Shown in pieces: positions 1 to 8,372 of a DNA stretch of 64,000 nt. The stretch spans positions 5,735 through 69,734 of the forward strand of contig SFGN01000011.1 in the NCBI GenBank assembly GCA_004556565.1, read 5' to 3'. How positions within the stretch are numbered: position 1 is the first letter of the stretch; every line of letters starts with the position of its first letter. A program made the position numbers and the translations under genes. Origin of the DNA: Lachnospiraceae bacterium (lineage in GTDB: Bacteria > Bacillota_A > Clostridia > Lachnospirales > Lachnospiraceae). Under the pieces are notes generated by a model, which saw nothing but the letters and a program-made list of their open reading frames with translations, was not told the DNA's origin and did not search any database.

Positions 1-228
1 ATCATTTTCCTCATGATCAACTTTCAGTTCCAGATTACCTTCTTCATCGTACACAACAAGCAGTATGCCTCCCACATCTTCGGTAAACATGACACACATG
101 ATCTGCAGCTCCTGCCGGACTGCCTCCGGAAGAAATCCAAAATCCGGATTCATATAAAATTTCTGTTCATAGAAATTTGCCGCGCAAAGGACGATTCCGT
201 CAATATAATCTTCTTCAAACATATCCAT
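1..228 (-). CDS. DUF6145-family protein (partial, 5' part only)
   Basis: This is the first 76 codons of a leftward gene that runs off the left edge. It starts MDMFEEDYID and continues as a soluble, acidic sequence with no signal peptide or membrane segment. The ATG at 228 is chosen because a GGGGAG ribosome-binding site lies just upstream; a second ATG six bases later is possible. The start overlaps the 3' end of birA by 14 bases, so the two are probably translationally coupled. The sequence resembles the small Lachnospiraceae family DUF6145, whose function is unknown. The family name rests on recognition of the N-terminal pattern only. Confidence 0.6.
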   Translation of the reverse strand, partial: MDMFEEDYIDGIVLCAANFYEQKFYMNPDFGFLPEAVRQELQIMCVMFTEDVGGILLVVYDEEGNLELKVDHEEND

Positions 229-1201
229 ACACTCCCCGGACAGATACCTCTCCCGCATAAACCGCTTCCCTGGTTCCGTCCTCTTTACACACAATCAGCT
301 GTCCCTGCTCATCAATACCGACGGCCTGCGCCCGGTAGCTGTCTTTTGCCCCGCAGATTCTGACTTCACGTCCACGGTTCACCAAAAGCTCATTGTACGC
401 TTCCTGAATGTCCGTCAGGTCTTGCTTTTGAAGGAACTGCTCATAACAAATTTCAAACACTTTTAATATTTCCGCAATAAGCGGTGCCCGCCTTACCGTA
501 TGGCCAAGCTCCAGCCGCAGGGACGATGCCGTTTCCCGGATTTCTTCCGGAAATTCACATAAATTTACATTGATTCCGACTCCGATGATCACATGATTGA
601 TGTATTCAATTTCTGTACTCATTTCCGTCAGAATCCCGACAAGCTTTTTCCCGCCGCAGACGATATCATTCGGCCATTTTATCTGCACGTCAAGACCTGT
701 GGTATTTCTGATTCCGACAGCTACGCTGTATGCCATGACCAGCGTAAGCATCGGAGCTTTTGACGGCTCTATATCGGGTCTGAGAAGAAGTGTCATATAA
801 ATATTTTCCCCTGAAGGAGATTCCCAGCTTCTTCCCCTTCGCCCTCTTCCGGCACTCTGCATTTCGGCAACGACAAGCGTGCCCTGGGGTTCATCCGCAT
901 CTCCGCACTGTTTTGCCCGGAGATTCGTAGAATCTGTTTCTTTATAATAATGAATATTCTGACCTGCCCATTTCGTCCGGCCTGCGAGCAGGCTTTTCAG
1001 CTCCTGCTCTGTCATCACATCCGGAGTATTGAGAATACGGTATCCTTTATTGCGGACTGCCTCTATCTCATACCCTTCTTCTTTTAACTGACTGATAACC
1101 TTCCACACAGCAGTCCTGGACACCCCAAACTGCTCACACAACTGCTGTCCGGACACATAATCCCCACTCTCACGGAGCATTTTTAATATCTCTGCTTTCA
1201 C
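215..1201 (-). CDS. birA: Bifunctional biotin-protein ligase / biotin operon repressor BirA
   Basis: BirA attaches biotin to the carboxyl-carrier proteins of carboxylases through biotinyl-AMP, and in its long form also represses biotin genes. The product is 328 residues. An N-terminal winged helix-turn-helix (about 3-60) is followed by the ligase domain, with the biotin/ATP loop GRGRRGRSW near residue 118 and KWPND near 175, and a small C-terminal SH3-like domain. I prefer the GTG start at 1201: an AGGAGA site sits five bases before it, whereas a longer reading from TTG at 1222 would begin directly against the probable -10 box (1223-1228). It follows the patatin-OTC gene and leads into the DUF6145 gene. 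Confidence 0.9.
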   Translation of the reverse strand: MKAEILKMLRESGDYVSGQQLCEQFGVSRTAVWKVISQLKEEGYEIEAVRNKGYRILNTPDVMTEQELKSLLAGRTKWAGQNIHYYKETDSTNLRAKQCGDADEPQGTLVVAEMQSAGRGRRGRSWESPSGENIYMTLLLRPDIEPSKAPMLTLVMAYSVAVGIRNTTGLDVQIKWPNDIVCGGKKLVGILTEMSTEIEYINHVIIGVGINVNLCEFPEEIRETASSLRLELGHTVRRAPLIAEILKVFEICYEQFLQKQDLTDIQEAYNELLVNRGREVRICGAKDSYRAQAVGIDEQGQLIVCKEDGTREAVYAGEVSVRGVYGYV

Positions 1202-1222
1202 GTTCTCTCCTGTTATCCGCAA

Positions 1223-1253
1223 ATTATAATCATTCAGCCCACATCATTGTCAA
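1223..1253 (-). promoter_or_regulatory. Probable sigma-A promoter of birA
   Basis: On the minus strand a TTGACA box (1248-1253) and a TATAAT box (1223-1228) are both consensus matches, but the spacer of 19 bases is long. Transcription would begin only about 15 bases before the GTG start at 1201. It would allow birA to be expressed apart from the upstream fusion gene. Confidence 0.45.
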
Positions 1254-1329
1254 AATGTACATACTGTGCTTCCCGACTTCCGGACTGCTTCATTCAAACT
1301 CACCTGCAGGACCTGACACCGTCATATCC

Positions 1330-3453
1330 CTACAGGATGCTTTGGCAGCCTAAAGTTGCAGCCATCACGGCCTTAATAGTATGCATCCTGTTCTCTGCCT
1401 CATCAAATACTTTTGACTGCTCCGATTCAAATACTTCGTCTGTCACTTCCATATCCGTGATTCCAAAACGTTCACTTATCTGTTTTCCGATGGTCGTCTT
1501 CAGATCATGGAACGCCGGCAGGCAATGCAGGAAAATGGCATCCTCTTTTGCATTTTTCATCACTTCCATTGTCACCTTATAAGGTGAGAGGTCGCGGATT
1601 CTCTTCTCCCACACTTCATCCGGCTCGCCCATGGATACCCATACATCTGTATAAATCACATCTGCGCCCTTTGTGGCTTCCTTTACATCCTCCGTAAGTG
1701 TAATAGATGCTCCCGACTCAGCCGCATATCCTTTGCACAATTCTACCAGCTCCGCATTCGGGAAATATTCTTTTGTCGTGCATGCCACAAAATGCATTCC
1801 CAGTTTTGCGCAGGCGATCATGAGAGAATTACCCATGTTGTATCTTGCATCTCCCATGTATACAAGCTTGATTCCTTCCAGCCTTCCGAACTGTTCACGG
1901 ATCGTCAGCATATCTGCCAGCATCTGTGTCGGATGGTACTCGTTGGTCAGACCGTTCCACACCGGGACTCCTGCATATTCTGCCAGTTCCTCCACGATTT
2001 CCTGCCCGAATCCGCGGTATTCAATTCCGTCAAACATTCTCCCGAGCACACGTGCCGTATCCTCAATGCTTTCCTTTTTGCCGATCTGTGAACCAGACGG
2101 GTCAAGATAAGTCGTTCCCATTCCCATATCATGAGCCGCCACTTCAAATGCACATCTTGTCCTGGTACTGGTCTTTTCAAAAATCAATGCAACATTTTTC
2201 CCTTTATAATAATCAACCGGAATTCCGTTTTTCTTCATCTCCTTGAGCCTGGCTGCCAGGTCAAGCAGATAAATGATTTCCTCCGATGTAAAATCCTTCA
2301 GCGTCAAAAAATTTCTTCCTTTTAAATTTATTTTCATATCCATTTCCGTATCCTCTCTCATGTCCATTAGCATATGTGTGAATCTCGGCAGATTTTTCTG
2401 GTCCTCCTGCTGTACATATCTGCTTTTCACCAGTCTGAACAGTTCATCTACCGTATATATCTGATATTTCGGCACCTTCAGAAGCTTCGCGCTTGCCTCC
2501 AGCATCGCAAGGTACAAAACCTTGCTGTCATACCCGGGGGAAAGCTTCAGCACAAACGCCATTTCCGCCCGCTCCCAGTCGGAAATATGCTGCATGCGTT
2601 TTTCATACCATTCATCATCATGGTTCTGCTCCAGATAATAAATCCGCCCTTCAAGGCCGTAAATCACGCGTTTCGCATCGTAATATCCGATTTTCATGTT
2701 CCGCACGCTCCGCCTGCTGTCAAATTCAATAATGCTTCCCAGACTGACGCGGGGGCCGATCTCATATTTACATCCATCCTCCGGCATTTTCACATACCGC
2801 ACGACACCCGGCCCGTAAATCCTGATTTCAATAATATTCTTATAACCACGTTCCACCAGTGATTCCAGCGGAAGATTATTCACAAGCCCGCCGTCCACGT
2901 AATGCTTGCCGTGCAGTTTTTCATTTTTAAAACCGATCAGATAAGCGCTTGCCAAAAGAAAATCCTCCAACTGCCCCTCCGGGATGTCCCGGATGCTCAG
3001 ATCCAGCTTCTTCCATTCCGAAACTGAAAATGTTATCAGGCAGAATTCCTTGCCGCAGCGGCGGATCTGCTCTTCATCCACCAGTTCATGAATCATTTCC
3101 CTCAAAGGGGTGATATCCACGCCGCCTTCCAGCAGCTTATCCCAAACTTCTGAAATCACTTCCGTAAATTTATTCTCTCTGTCAAACAGTCGCTCCATCC
3201 ATGCATCATCCACATCCATGACTTTGGAAAATGTCAGCTCGCTCCACACCTGTTCTGCCTTTTCCACATCATCTATGCAGATCATCGCTCCGTTGAGCGC
3301 GCCAACGGAAGTCCCTGCAACGGCACATACCTTAATGCCTGCCTCTTTCAGTGCTTTCCATGCACCGATTTGGTACGCGCCTCTGGCACCGCCGCCGTCT
3401 AATACAATACCATATTCTTTTGTCAGATCCAATACCGGGTCTATATTCCTCAC
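1330..3453 (-). CDS. argF: Patatin-like phospholipase fused to ornithine carbamoyltransferase
   Basis: A single open frame of 707 codons holds two unrelated enzymes. Residues 1 to about 365 are a patatin-type acyl hydrolase: oxyanion loop GGGARG (20-25), nucleophile GTSVG (Ser49) and the catalytic Asp in DGG (187-189). Residues about 371-707 are a complete ornithine carbamoyltransferase, which makes citrulline from ornithine and carbamoyl phosphate in arginine metabolism. It has STRTR, HPTQ, DVWVSMGE and HCLP in order. A strong internal ribosome-binding site (AGAGAGGA, 2351-2358) lies seven bases before an in-frame ATG at 2343 (second ATG at 2337), so a normal 335-337 residue OTC could be made on its own. 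The annotated start is a GTG and is uncertain. Either a true fusion or loss of the patatin stop codon would explain it. Confidence 0.85.
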   Translation of the reverse strand: MRNIDPVLDLTKEYGIVLDGGGARGAYQIGAWKALKEAGIKVCAVAGTSVGALNGAMICIDDVEKAEQVWSELTFSKVMDVDDAWMERLFDRENKFTEVISEVWDKLLEGGVDITPLREMIHELVDEEQIRRCGKEFCLITFSVSEWKKLDLSIRDIPEGQLEDFLLASAYLIGFKNEKLHGKHYVDGGLVNNLPLESLVERGYKNIIEIRIYGPGVVRYVKMPEDGCKYEIGPRVSLGSIIEFDSRRSVRNMKIGYYDAKRVIYGLEGRIYYLEQNHDDEWYEKRMQHISDWERAEMAFVLKLSPGYDSKVLYLAMLEASAKLLKVPKYQIYTVDELFRLVKSRYVQQEDQKNLPRFTHMLMDMREDTEMDMKINLKGRNFLTLKDFTSEEIIYLLDLAARLKEMKKNGIPVDYYKGKNVALIFEKTSTRTRCAFEVAAHDMGMGTTYLDPSGSQIGKKESIEDTARVLGRMFDGIEYRGFGQEIVEELAEYAGVPVWNGLTNEYHPTQMLADMLTIREQFGRLEGIKLVYMGDARYNMGNSLMIACAKLGMHFVACTTKEYFPNAELVELCKGYAAESGASITLTEDVKEATKGADVIYTDVWVSMGEPDEVWEKRIRDLSPYKVTMEVMKNAKEDAIFLHCLPAFHDLKTTIGKQISERFGITDMEVTDEVFESEQSKVFDEAENRMHTIKAVMAATLGCQSIL

Positions 3454-3514
3454 CTCTTTACATCAACCTGTCCTTTTGTTTTCTCTTCCTGCGATTTTCT
3501 ATCCTGACTGTTTT

Positions 3515-4291
3515 CTATTCCTGCTGCCTTCTCTGCCTGCTTACTTCAAACATCAGCACCGACGCGGCAACGGCCGCATTCAATGACTCTGCACTGCCTG
3601 CCATCGGAATCCGTATCCACACATCCGCGCAGTCTGCCACTTCCCGGCGAAGCCCGTTTCCTTCATTTCCTATAAGAAATGCAGTCTTCCCGAGGTAGCT
3701 TTCTCTGTCATAAGCATTTTTACCTTCAAGATGCGACGCAAACACTTTCACACCCGTCTTCTTCAATTCTGCAATCGCATCCGGCAGATTTTCAACATAT
3801 ATAAATGGCATCCGGAATACAGCACCCATTGTCGAACGGATTGTTTTCGGATTGTAAATATCCACACAATCGCTGCTCAAAATCAGACCTGTGACCCCGG
3901 CCGCCTCTGCCGTCCGAAATATTGTTCCGAGGTTTCCCGGATCCTGCAGATTATCCAGCACGAGGATATGAGCCTGCCCGTCCCCGTATATTTCTTTCTC
4001 CGACCAGCGTCTCCGGCGTACCACTGCCAGGACTCCCTGGGGCGTCTTCGTATCGGAGATATACGAAAACACCTGAGGAGAAACCATCTCAATGCAGCGC
4101 TCCGGTAATTCACATTTGCATTTATTATAAAATTCCTCTGTCATATAAAGCTTTTCCAGACGGTCTTTCGGGATTTCCCGCACCATGCGGATTCCTTCCA
4201 CAGTAAATACCCCCGCCTGATTTCTGGCCCTGCTCTTTTTCTGCAGCTGCACAAGCTCTTTCACTTTTTGATTGGCAGTACTCGTTATCAT
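3515..4291 (-). CDS. TrmH/SpoU-family RNA 2'-O-methyltransferase
   Basis: The 258-residue product is an SPOUT-class methyltransferase that transfers a methyl group from SAM to a ribose 2'-hydroxyl, most likely of 23S rRNA (RlmB/TsnR-like). An N-terminal substrate-binding domain (about 1-95) precedes the knotted catalytic domain. The family motifs are visible: NLQDPGNLGTIFRTAEA near 113-129, GNEGNGL near 208, and the terminal IPMAGSAESLNAAVAASV motif with its conserved Glu and Asn. The ATG overlaps the TGA of the preceding trkA-like gene, so it is translated as part of the potassium-transport operon. The exact target nucleotide cannot be told. Confidence 0.88.
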   Translation of the reverse strand: MITSTANQKVKELVQLQKKSRARNQAGVFTVEGIRMVREIPKDRLEKLYMTEEFYNKCKCELPERCIEMVSPQVFSYISDTKTPQGVLAVVRRRRWSEKEIYGDGQAHILVLDNLQDPGNLGTIFRTAEAAGVTGLILSSDCVDIYNPKTIRSTMGAVFRMPFIYVENLPDAIAELKKTGVKVFASHLEGKNAYDRESYLGKTAFLIGNEGNGLRREVADCADVWIRIPMAGSAESLNAAVAASVLMFEVSRQRRQQE

Positions 4292-4953
4292 ACCCCGATC
4301 TCCTCAAACCTCTGCAGAACTGCATTTGCACCTATAATAATCAGCACACATTCTGCCGGAAGCGGCGCATTCGGATCAAATGTCACATCCACATTCCCGT
4401 TGCTCATGATTCCCACTACATTAATGCCATATTTTTCACGAATCTTCAGTTCAGACAGACATTTGCCCTCCCAGTGCCCGGGCAGGGGCTTTTCTGTCAG
4501 GCTGTACTCCGGTGAAAGCTCGATCCAGTCCGTAAATTCCGAAGACAAAAGCTTCTTCGCAACACGATTTCCCATATCTCTTTCAGGAAAAATGACGGCA
4601 TCCGCCCCTACCTTTTCAAGGATCTTTCCATGCAGCTCATCACGGGCCTTTGCCAGTACATACGGAATCCCGAGCTCCTTAGAAATGATAGTCGCCATGA
4701 TTCCGGCTTCAAAATTATCGGAAATCGCAACCACCGCTCCGTCCAGGTTTCTTGCACCGAGAGCCTTCATTGCATCCGGGTCCGAGACATCCGCACGCAT
4801 TGCATAGGAAACAGAATCTGCAATCTCCTGAACCTTCTCAAAGGACTGATCCACAACAATAACATTGCATCCGAAGCTTTCCAGGGTCAGCGCCACGCTT
4901 CTCCCAAAACTTCCCAGTCCAAATACCGCAAACTGTTTTTTCTTCATCGCCAT
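4288..4953 (-). CDS. ktrA: Ktr/Trk potassium uptake regulatory subunit (RCK domain)
   Basis: The 221-residue cytoplasmic protein gates the adjacent potassium channel. Residues about 8-130 form the RCK-N Rossmann fold with the nucleotide-binding start FGLGSFGRSVALTLESFG and the acidic VVDQS end of strand 2. Residues about 140-221 form the RCK-C ligand domain. Length and architecture fit KtrA/KtrC rather than the double-length TrkA of Proteobacteria. It lies 18 bases after the channel gene and overlaps the following methyltransferase by four bases. Family knowledge says ATP/ADP or c-di-AMP controls such subunits; nothing in the sequence settles which. Confidence 0.9.
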   Translation of the reverse strand: MAMKKKQFAVFGLGSFGRSVALTLESFGCNVIVVDQSFEKVQEIADSVSYAMRADVSDPDAMKALGARNLDGAVVAISDNFEAGIMATIISKELGIPYVLAKARDELHGKILEKVGADAVIFPERDMGNRVAKKLLSSEFTDWIELSPEYSLTEKPLPGHWEGKCLSELKIREKYGINVVGIMSNGNVDVTFDPNAPLPAECVLIIIGANAVLQRFEEIGV

Positions 4954-4971
4954 CTCATGTTTCTCCTTTTT

Positions 4972-6360
4972 CTATCCGATCATAATCCTCTTTTCCGGCA
5001 AATCTCTCAGCCTGGTGGACTTGTTCGCCCTACCGGCGAACACAAGTGCCATCGTAAGAGGTCCGATTCTTCCTACATACATTAAAACCATCAACACTGC
5101 CTGACTTGCCCTGCACAGTGACGGAGTAAGATCAGCTGTCAGCCCGACGGTTGCCATTGCAGATGTCACTTCATACATGATATCAAGGAAATCCACTCCC
5201 GGTTCCAGAACCGTGATAGCCGTAACACCGCAAAGCCAGAACATAAACGTCACTACAACGATTGTAAGTCCGGACCGGATGACAGCCGGATCTATTTTCC
5301 TCCCGAAGCATTCCGTATCCTTATGTCCCCTGACTGCAGCGATGCAGGTCAAAAGAATCAGGGCGATCGTTGTCGTTTTCACACCGCCGGCCGTACCGCC
5401 CGGAGAGCCGCCGATAAACATCAGAATACATCCCAGCAGTTTCGAGCCTGCCGTCAGCTCCGACTGCGGAACGCCTGCAAATCCGGCCGTTCTTGTCGTC
5501 ACCGACTGAAATCCGGCGGCAAGGATTTTTTGCCCCATACTCATATTCCCAAACGTTTCCGGGTTATGATATTCCAGCAAAAAGAATCCTGCAAATCCAA
5601 CCAGAAGAAGAAATCCTGTCATGGTCAGGACAATTTTAGTCTGAAGACTCAGGCGGGAAAAGATTCTGCGGCGCGGCACATCTTTCCCCAGAACTTCCTT
5701 CGTGTTCCGGGAAATATCATACCAGACCGTAAACCCAAGGCCGCCGCACACAATCAAAAGCATGGTCGTAATCCCCATCAGCGGCAACCCGGATACGCCT
5801 ATAAAGCTTTCATTTCCCAGAATATCAATCCCCGCATTACAAAATGCTGAGACCGAATGGAAAATACTGTATCCTATGCCTTTGAGTGCTCCATACTTCG
5901 GGACAAAATATAATGAGTAAAGCAGTGCGCCTATTCCTTCTGCAAAAAAAGTCCCTTTCAAAATACGAATAATAAACTGCACCATCCCTGACAGCGTATC
6001 AAGTCCGTACGCCTCCTGAATCATAATGCGTTCTTTTAATGTAATCCTTCTCCTCACGAGCATAAAAAATGCAATGGTACATGCGATTACCCCAAGTCCC
6101 CCGACCTGGATCAGCAAAAGGAGAATTATTTTCCCCGCTGCCGTAAACTGTGCCGCCGGTATAATCGTAACCAGGCCGGTCACACAGACCGCAGTCGCGG
6201 CAGTAAACAATGCATCCTGAAATTCAATCGGGCTCTGGTTGCAAAATGGCATCCAGAGTAAAAACGCACCCAAAAGAATAATCCCCAGAAATCCCAGAGC
6301 GATGATCTGCATTGTATTAAATCTGAATTTACGGGATTTATTATCGGATTTATCTTTCAT
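4972..6360 (-). CDS. ktrB: TrkH/KtrB-family potassium channel subunit
   Basis: The 462-residue membrane protein has the four-fold M1-P-M2 organisation of the TrkH/KtrB/HKT superfamily. Pore-loop segments can be seen around TAATAVCVTGL, HSVSAFCNAGIDI, QSVTTRTAGF and TSAMATVGL, with the selectivity-filter glycines. It forms the ion pathway for potassium (or Na-coupled K) uptake and works with the RCK subunit encoded immediately downstream. The start has AAGGA directly against the ATG. It is preceded by a sensor kinase and response regulator transcribed the same way, which suggests osmotic or potassium-responsive control, though that link is inference. Confidence 0.92.
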   Translation of the reverse strand: MKDKSDNKSRKFRFNTMQIIALGFLGIILLGAFLLWMPFCNQSPIEFQDALFTAATAVCVTGLVTIIPAAQFTAAGKIILLLLIQVGGLGVIACTIAFFMLVRRRITLKERIMIQEAYGLDTLSGMVQFIIRILKGTFFAEGIGALLYSLYFVPKYGALKGIGYSIFHSVSAFCNAGIDILGNESFIGVSGLPLMGITTMLLIVCGGLGFTVWYDISRNTKEVLGKDVPRRRIFSRLSLQTKIVLTMTGFLLLVGFAGFFLLEYHNPETFGNMSMGQKILAAGFQSVTTRTAGFAGVPQSELTAGSKLLGCILMFIGGSPGGTAGGVKTTTIALILLTCIAAVRGHKDTECFGRKIDPAVIRSGLTIVVVTFMFWLCGVTAITVLEPGVDFLDIMYEVTSAMATVGLTADLTPSLCRASQAVLMVLMYVGRIGPLTMALVFAGRANKSTRLRDLPEKRIMIG

Positions 6361-6430
6361 TCCTTATTCTATTCCACCCTTCGTAGCATTTCTCTCTTTT
6401 CTCAATACCAGGCAGTTCCCCGGCTTTTCA

Positions 6431-7123
6431 TTAAACTTTAAACCGGTAGCCTACTCCCCATATTGTCTCGATATACTGAGGATGCGAAGTGTCGTATTCA
6501 ATTTTCTCCCTTATTTTCTTGATGTGCACCGTTACCGTCGCAATATCCCCGACGGACTCCATGTCCCAGATTTCACGGAAGAGTTCTTCCTTCGTGTACA
6601 CATGATTCGGATGGCCTGCCAGAAAAGCAAGCAAATCAAATTCTTTCGTAGTAAAGTTACGTTCTTCTCCGTTCACCCACACACGACGCGCAGTCGTATC
6701 TATCTTCAGTCCGCGGATTTCGATCACTTCATTCTCTTCCACGGTGCTTCCGATCAGACGTTCATATCTGGCAAGATGCGCTTTTACTCTCGCCACCAGC
6801 TCGCTCGGGCTGAAAGGCTTTGTCATGTAATCGTCCGCTCCGAGCCCCAGCCCCCTTATCTTATCAATATCATCTTTTTTCGCGGATACCATGATAATCG
6901 GAGTATTTTTCTGGTCTCTCACCTGGCGGCAGATTTCAAATCCGTCCACGCCGGGAAGCATCAGATCCAGGATGATCAGGTCAAACTCGCCCTCCATCGC
7001 CATACTAAGACCTTTATTTCCGTCATTTGCGACCTCCACATCGAAATTACTCAGCTCCAGATAATCTTTTTCAAGATCCGCAATACTTACCTCGTCTTCA
7101 ATAATCAAAATCCTTTTACTCAT
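6431..7123 (-). CDS. OmpR/PhoB-family response regulator
   Basis: The 230-residue transcription factor has an N-terminal receiver domain, with phospho-acceptor Asp53 in the LDLMLPG motif, the acidic pair EDE near residue 9 and Lys in TKPFSP near 103. The C-terminal winged helix (about 130-230) ends in the typical VRGVGYRF-like GVGYRFKV. An AGGAGG site precedes the ATG, and the gene overlaps the upstream histidine kinase by eight bases, so they are a cognate pair. Its proximity to ktrB (71 bases) makes potassium transport a candidate target. Confidence 0.93.
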   Translation of the reverse strand: MSKRILIIEDEVSIADLEKDYLELSNFDVEVANDGNKGLSMAMEGEFDLIILDLMLPGVDGFEICRQVRDQKNTPIIMVSAKKDDIDKIRGLGLGADDYMTKPFSPSELVARVKAHLARYERLIGSTVEENEVIEIRGLKIDTTARRVWVNGEERNFTTKEFDLLAFLAGHPNHVYTKEELFREIWDMESVGDIATVTVHIKKIREKIEYDTSHPQYIETIWGVGYRFKV

Positions 7124-8183
7124 CTACCGGTACCTCCTGATATTTTCTTATAACAAAATACATTGTTGTTCCCTTTCCTTCTTCGCTGACCGCCCAGATC
7201 TTCCCGCCGTGCTCTTCCACAATCTTCTTCACAATAGCAAGGCCGATACCGCTTCCTCTCTTTGATGAACTGCGCGAAGTATCCGCCCTGTAAAACCGGT
7301 CGAATATATAAGGCAGGTCTTTTGGCGAAATACCTTTTCCATTGTCTCCCAGCTCGACCTGGACAAAATCGCCTACATCCCTGACATCCATGGAGATCCG
7401 TACCATTGTTTTGTCCGAGTATTTCAGCGAATTAGATACAATATTACTGATAACCCTGCGGAGCTGTTCCGGGTCTACAATAACCCTGGCATCCTCCTCC
7501 ATCAGATTTCGATATTCAAATACAGCATTCTTGGAATCCATCTCCATATATAAGTCTTCCGCACAGTCCTGGAAATACTGCTTTGCGGAAATCACCGTAA
7601 AGTTATACGGAATACGGTTCGTATCAATTTTGGAATACAATGTAAGTTCATTAATCAGCAGGTCCATTTCATTCGCCTTATTGTAAATGGTGCGAATATA
7701 CCGGTCCATCTTTTCAGGCGTATCTGCGACTCCATCCATAATTCCTTCCACATATCCCTTAATCGCTGTGATTGGAGTCTTTAAGTCATGAGAGATATTA
7801 CTGATCAATTCCTTATTTTCCCGGTCAAATGCCACCTTCTCCTCCGCATTCGCCTTAAGCCTTAGCCGCATCTCCTCAAAATCCCGGCAAAGCTGCCCGA
7901 TTTCATCATCCATCTCCGCCTTAACCTCAAAATCCAGATTTCCCTCTTTAATATTCCGTGCGGCTTCCTGCAGTTTCGCAAGCGGGACCGATACTGTCCG
8001 GTAAATCCACAATACAAGCAAAGCCGCAGTGACAGAAACCACAAGCAGGTATAACTGCTGGACCTCACCCGCCTTGCGCGGTGCAAACATCATTATCAAA
8101 ACGGTCGTAAACACCGTGGGCAGAACCATCACCGACATAAACGCAATTACCAGCTTTGTCTTCAGCTTCATATTCTTCATCAT
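7116..8183 (-). CDS. Membrane sensor histidine kinase with HAMP domain
   Basis: The 355-residue kinase has two membrane helices (about 8-33 and 42-62) separated by only a few residues. It therefore has almost no extracellular sensor and probably senses inside the membrane or through partners. A HAMP linker (about 60-112) leads to the DHp helix with His132 in the motif SHDLKTP, then an ATPase domain with N-box (NIVSNSLKYS), G1 (DNGKGI), F-box and G2 (GSGIGLAIVKKI). It autophosphorylates and passes phosphate to the overlapping response regulator. The RBS is GGAAGGA before the ATG. The closest familiar proteins with this layout are WalK/VanS-like kinases. Confidence 0.92.
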   Translation of the reverse strand: MMKNMKLKTKLVIAFMSVMVLPTVFTTVLIMMFAPRKAGEVQQLYLLVVSVTAALLVLWIYRTVSVPLAKLQEAARNIKEGNLDFEVKAEMDDEIGQLCRDFEEMRLRLKANAEEKVAFDRENKELISNISHDLKTPITAIKGYVEGIMDGVADTPEKMDRYIRTIYNKANEMDLLINELTLYSKIDTNRIPYNFTVISAKQYFQDCAEDLYMEMDSKNAVFEYRNLMEEDARVIVDPEQLRRVISNIVSNSLKYSDKTMVRISMDVRDVGDFVQVELGDNGKGISPKDLPYIFDRFYRADTSRSSSKRGSGIGLAIVKKIVEEHGGKIWAVSEEGKGTTMYFVIRKYQEVPVDE

Positions 8184-8237
8184 ATCCGGTTCCTTCCTTA
8201 AACTCTGTCCGTTCCTTATTTAACCATTCTACAGTAC

Positions 8238-8276
8238 CACAAAAAGGGCAGAATCCGCAAGATATCTACCCTTTGT
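8238..8276 (-). terminator. Intrinsic terminator downstream of metK
   Basis: On the minus strand arms at 8265-8273 and 8243-8252 (AAGGGTAGA / TCTGCCCTT) form a hairpin followed by TTTTTG. It lies about 100 bases after the metK stop and before the histidine kinase gene, so it separates the two units. Confidence 0.6.
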
Positions 8277-8282
8277 TTATTC

Positions 8283-8365
8283 ATTTTTTATGCGAGAAAG
8301 CACCGAAGGTGCGTTTTGCGAATGGCGCGGGCTGAACTGTTATCATTATCATCTCAGTTCAGTGA
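8283..8365 (-). repeat. Two short intergenic hairpins after metK
   Basis: Between metK and its terminator the minus strand contains CTGAACTG...CAGTTCAG (8 bp arms, about 8331-8360) and a small GCACC-TTC-GGTGC hairpin (about 8300-8312). Neither has a U-run, so they may be processing or stabilising structures, or remnants of an interspersed element. No gene is visible here. Confidence 0.35.
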
Positions 8366-8372
8366 TAAGTGT

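Noticed and set aside
6239..7153. Long plus-strand frame opposite the response regulator
   Set aside because: Antisense shadow; its sequence is His/Phe-rich without domain resemblance.
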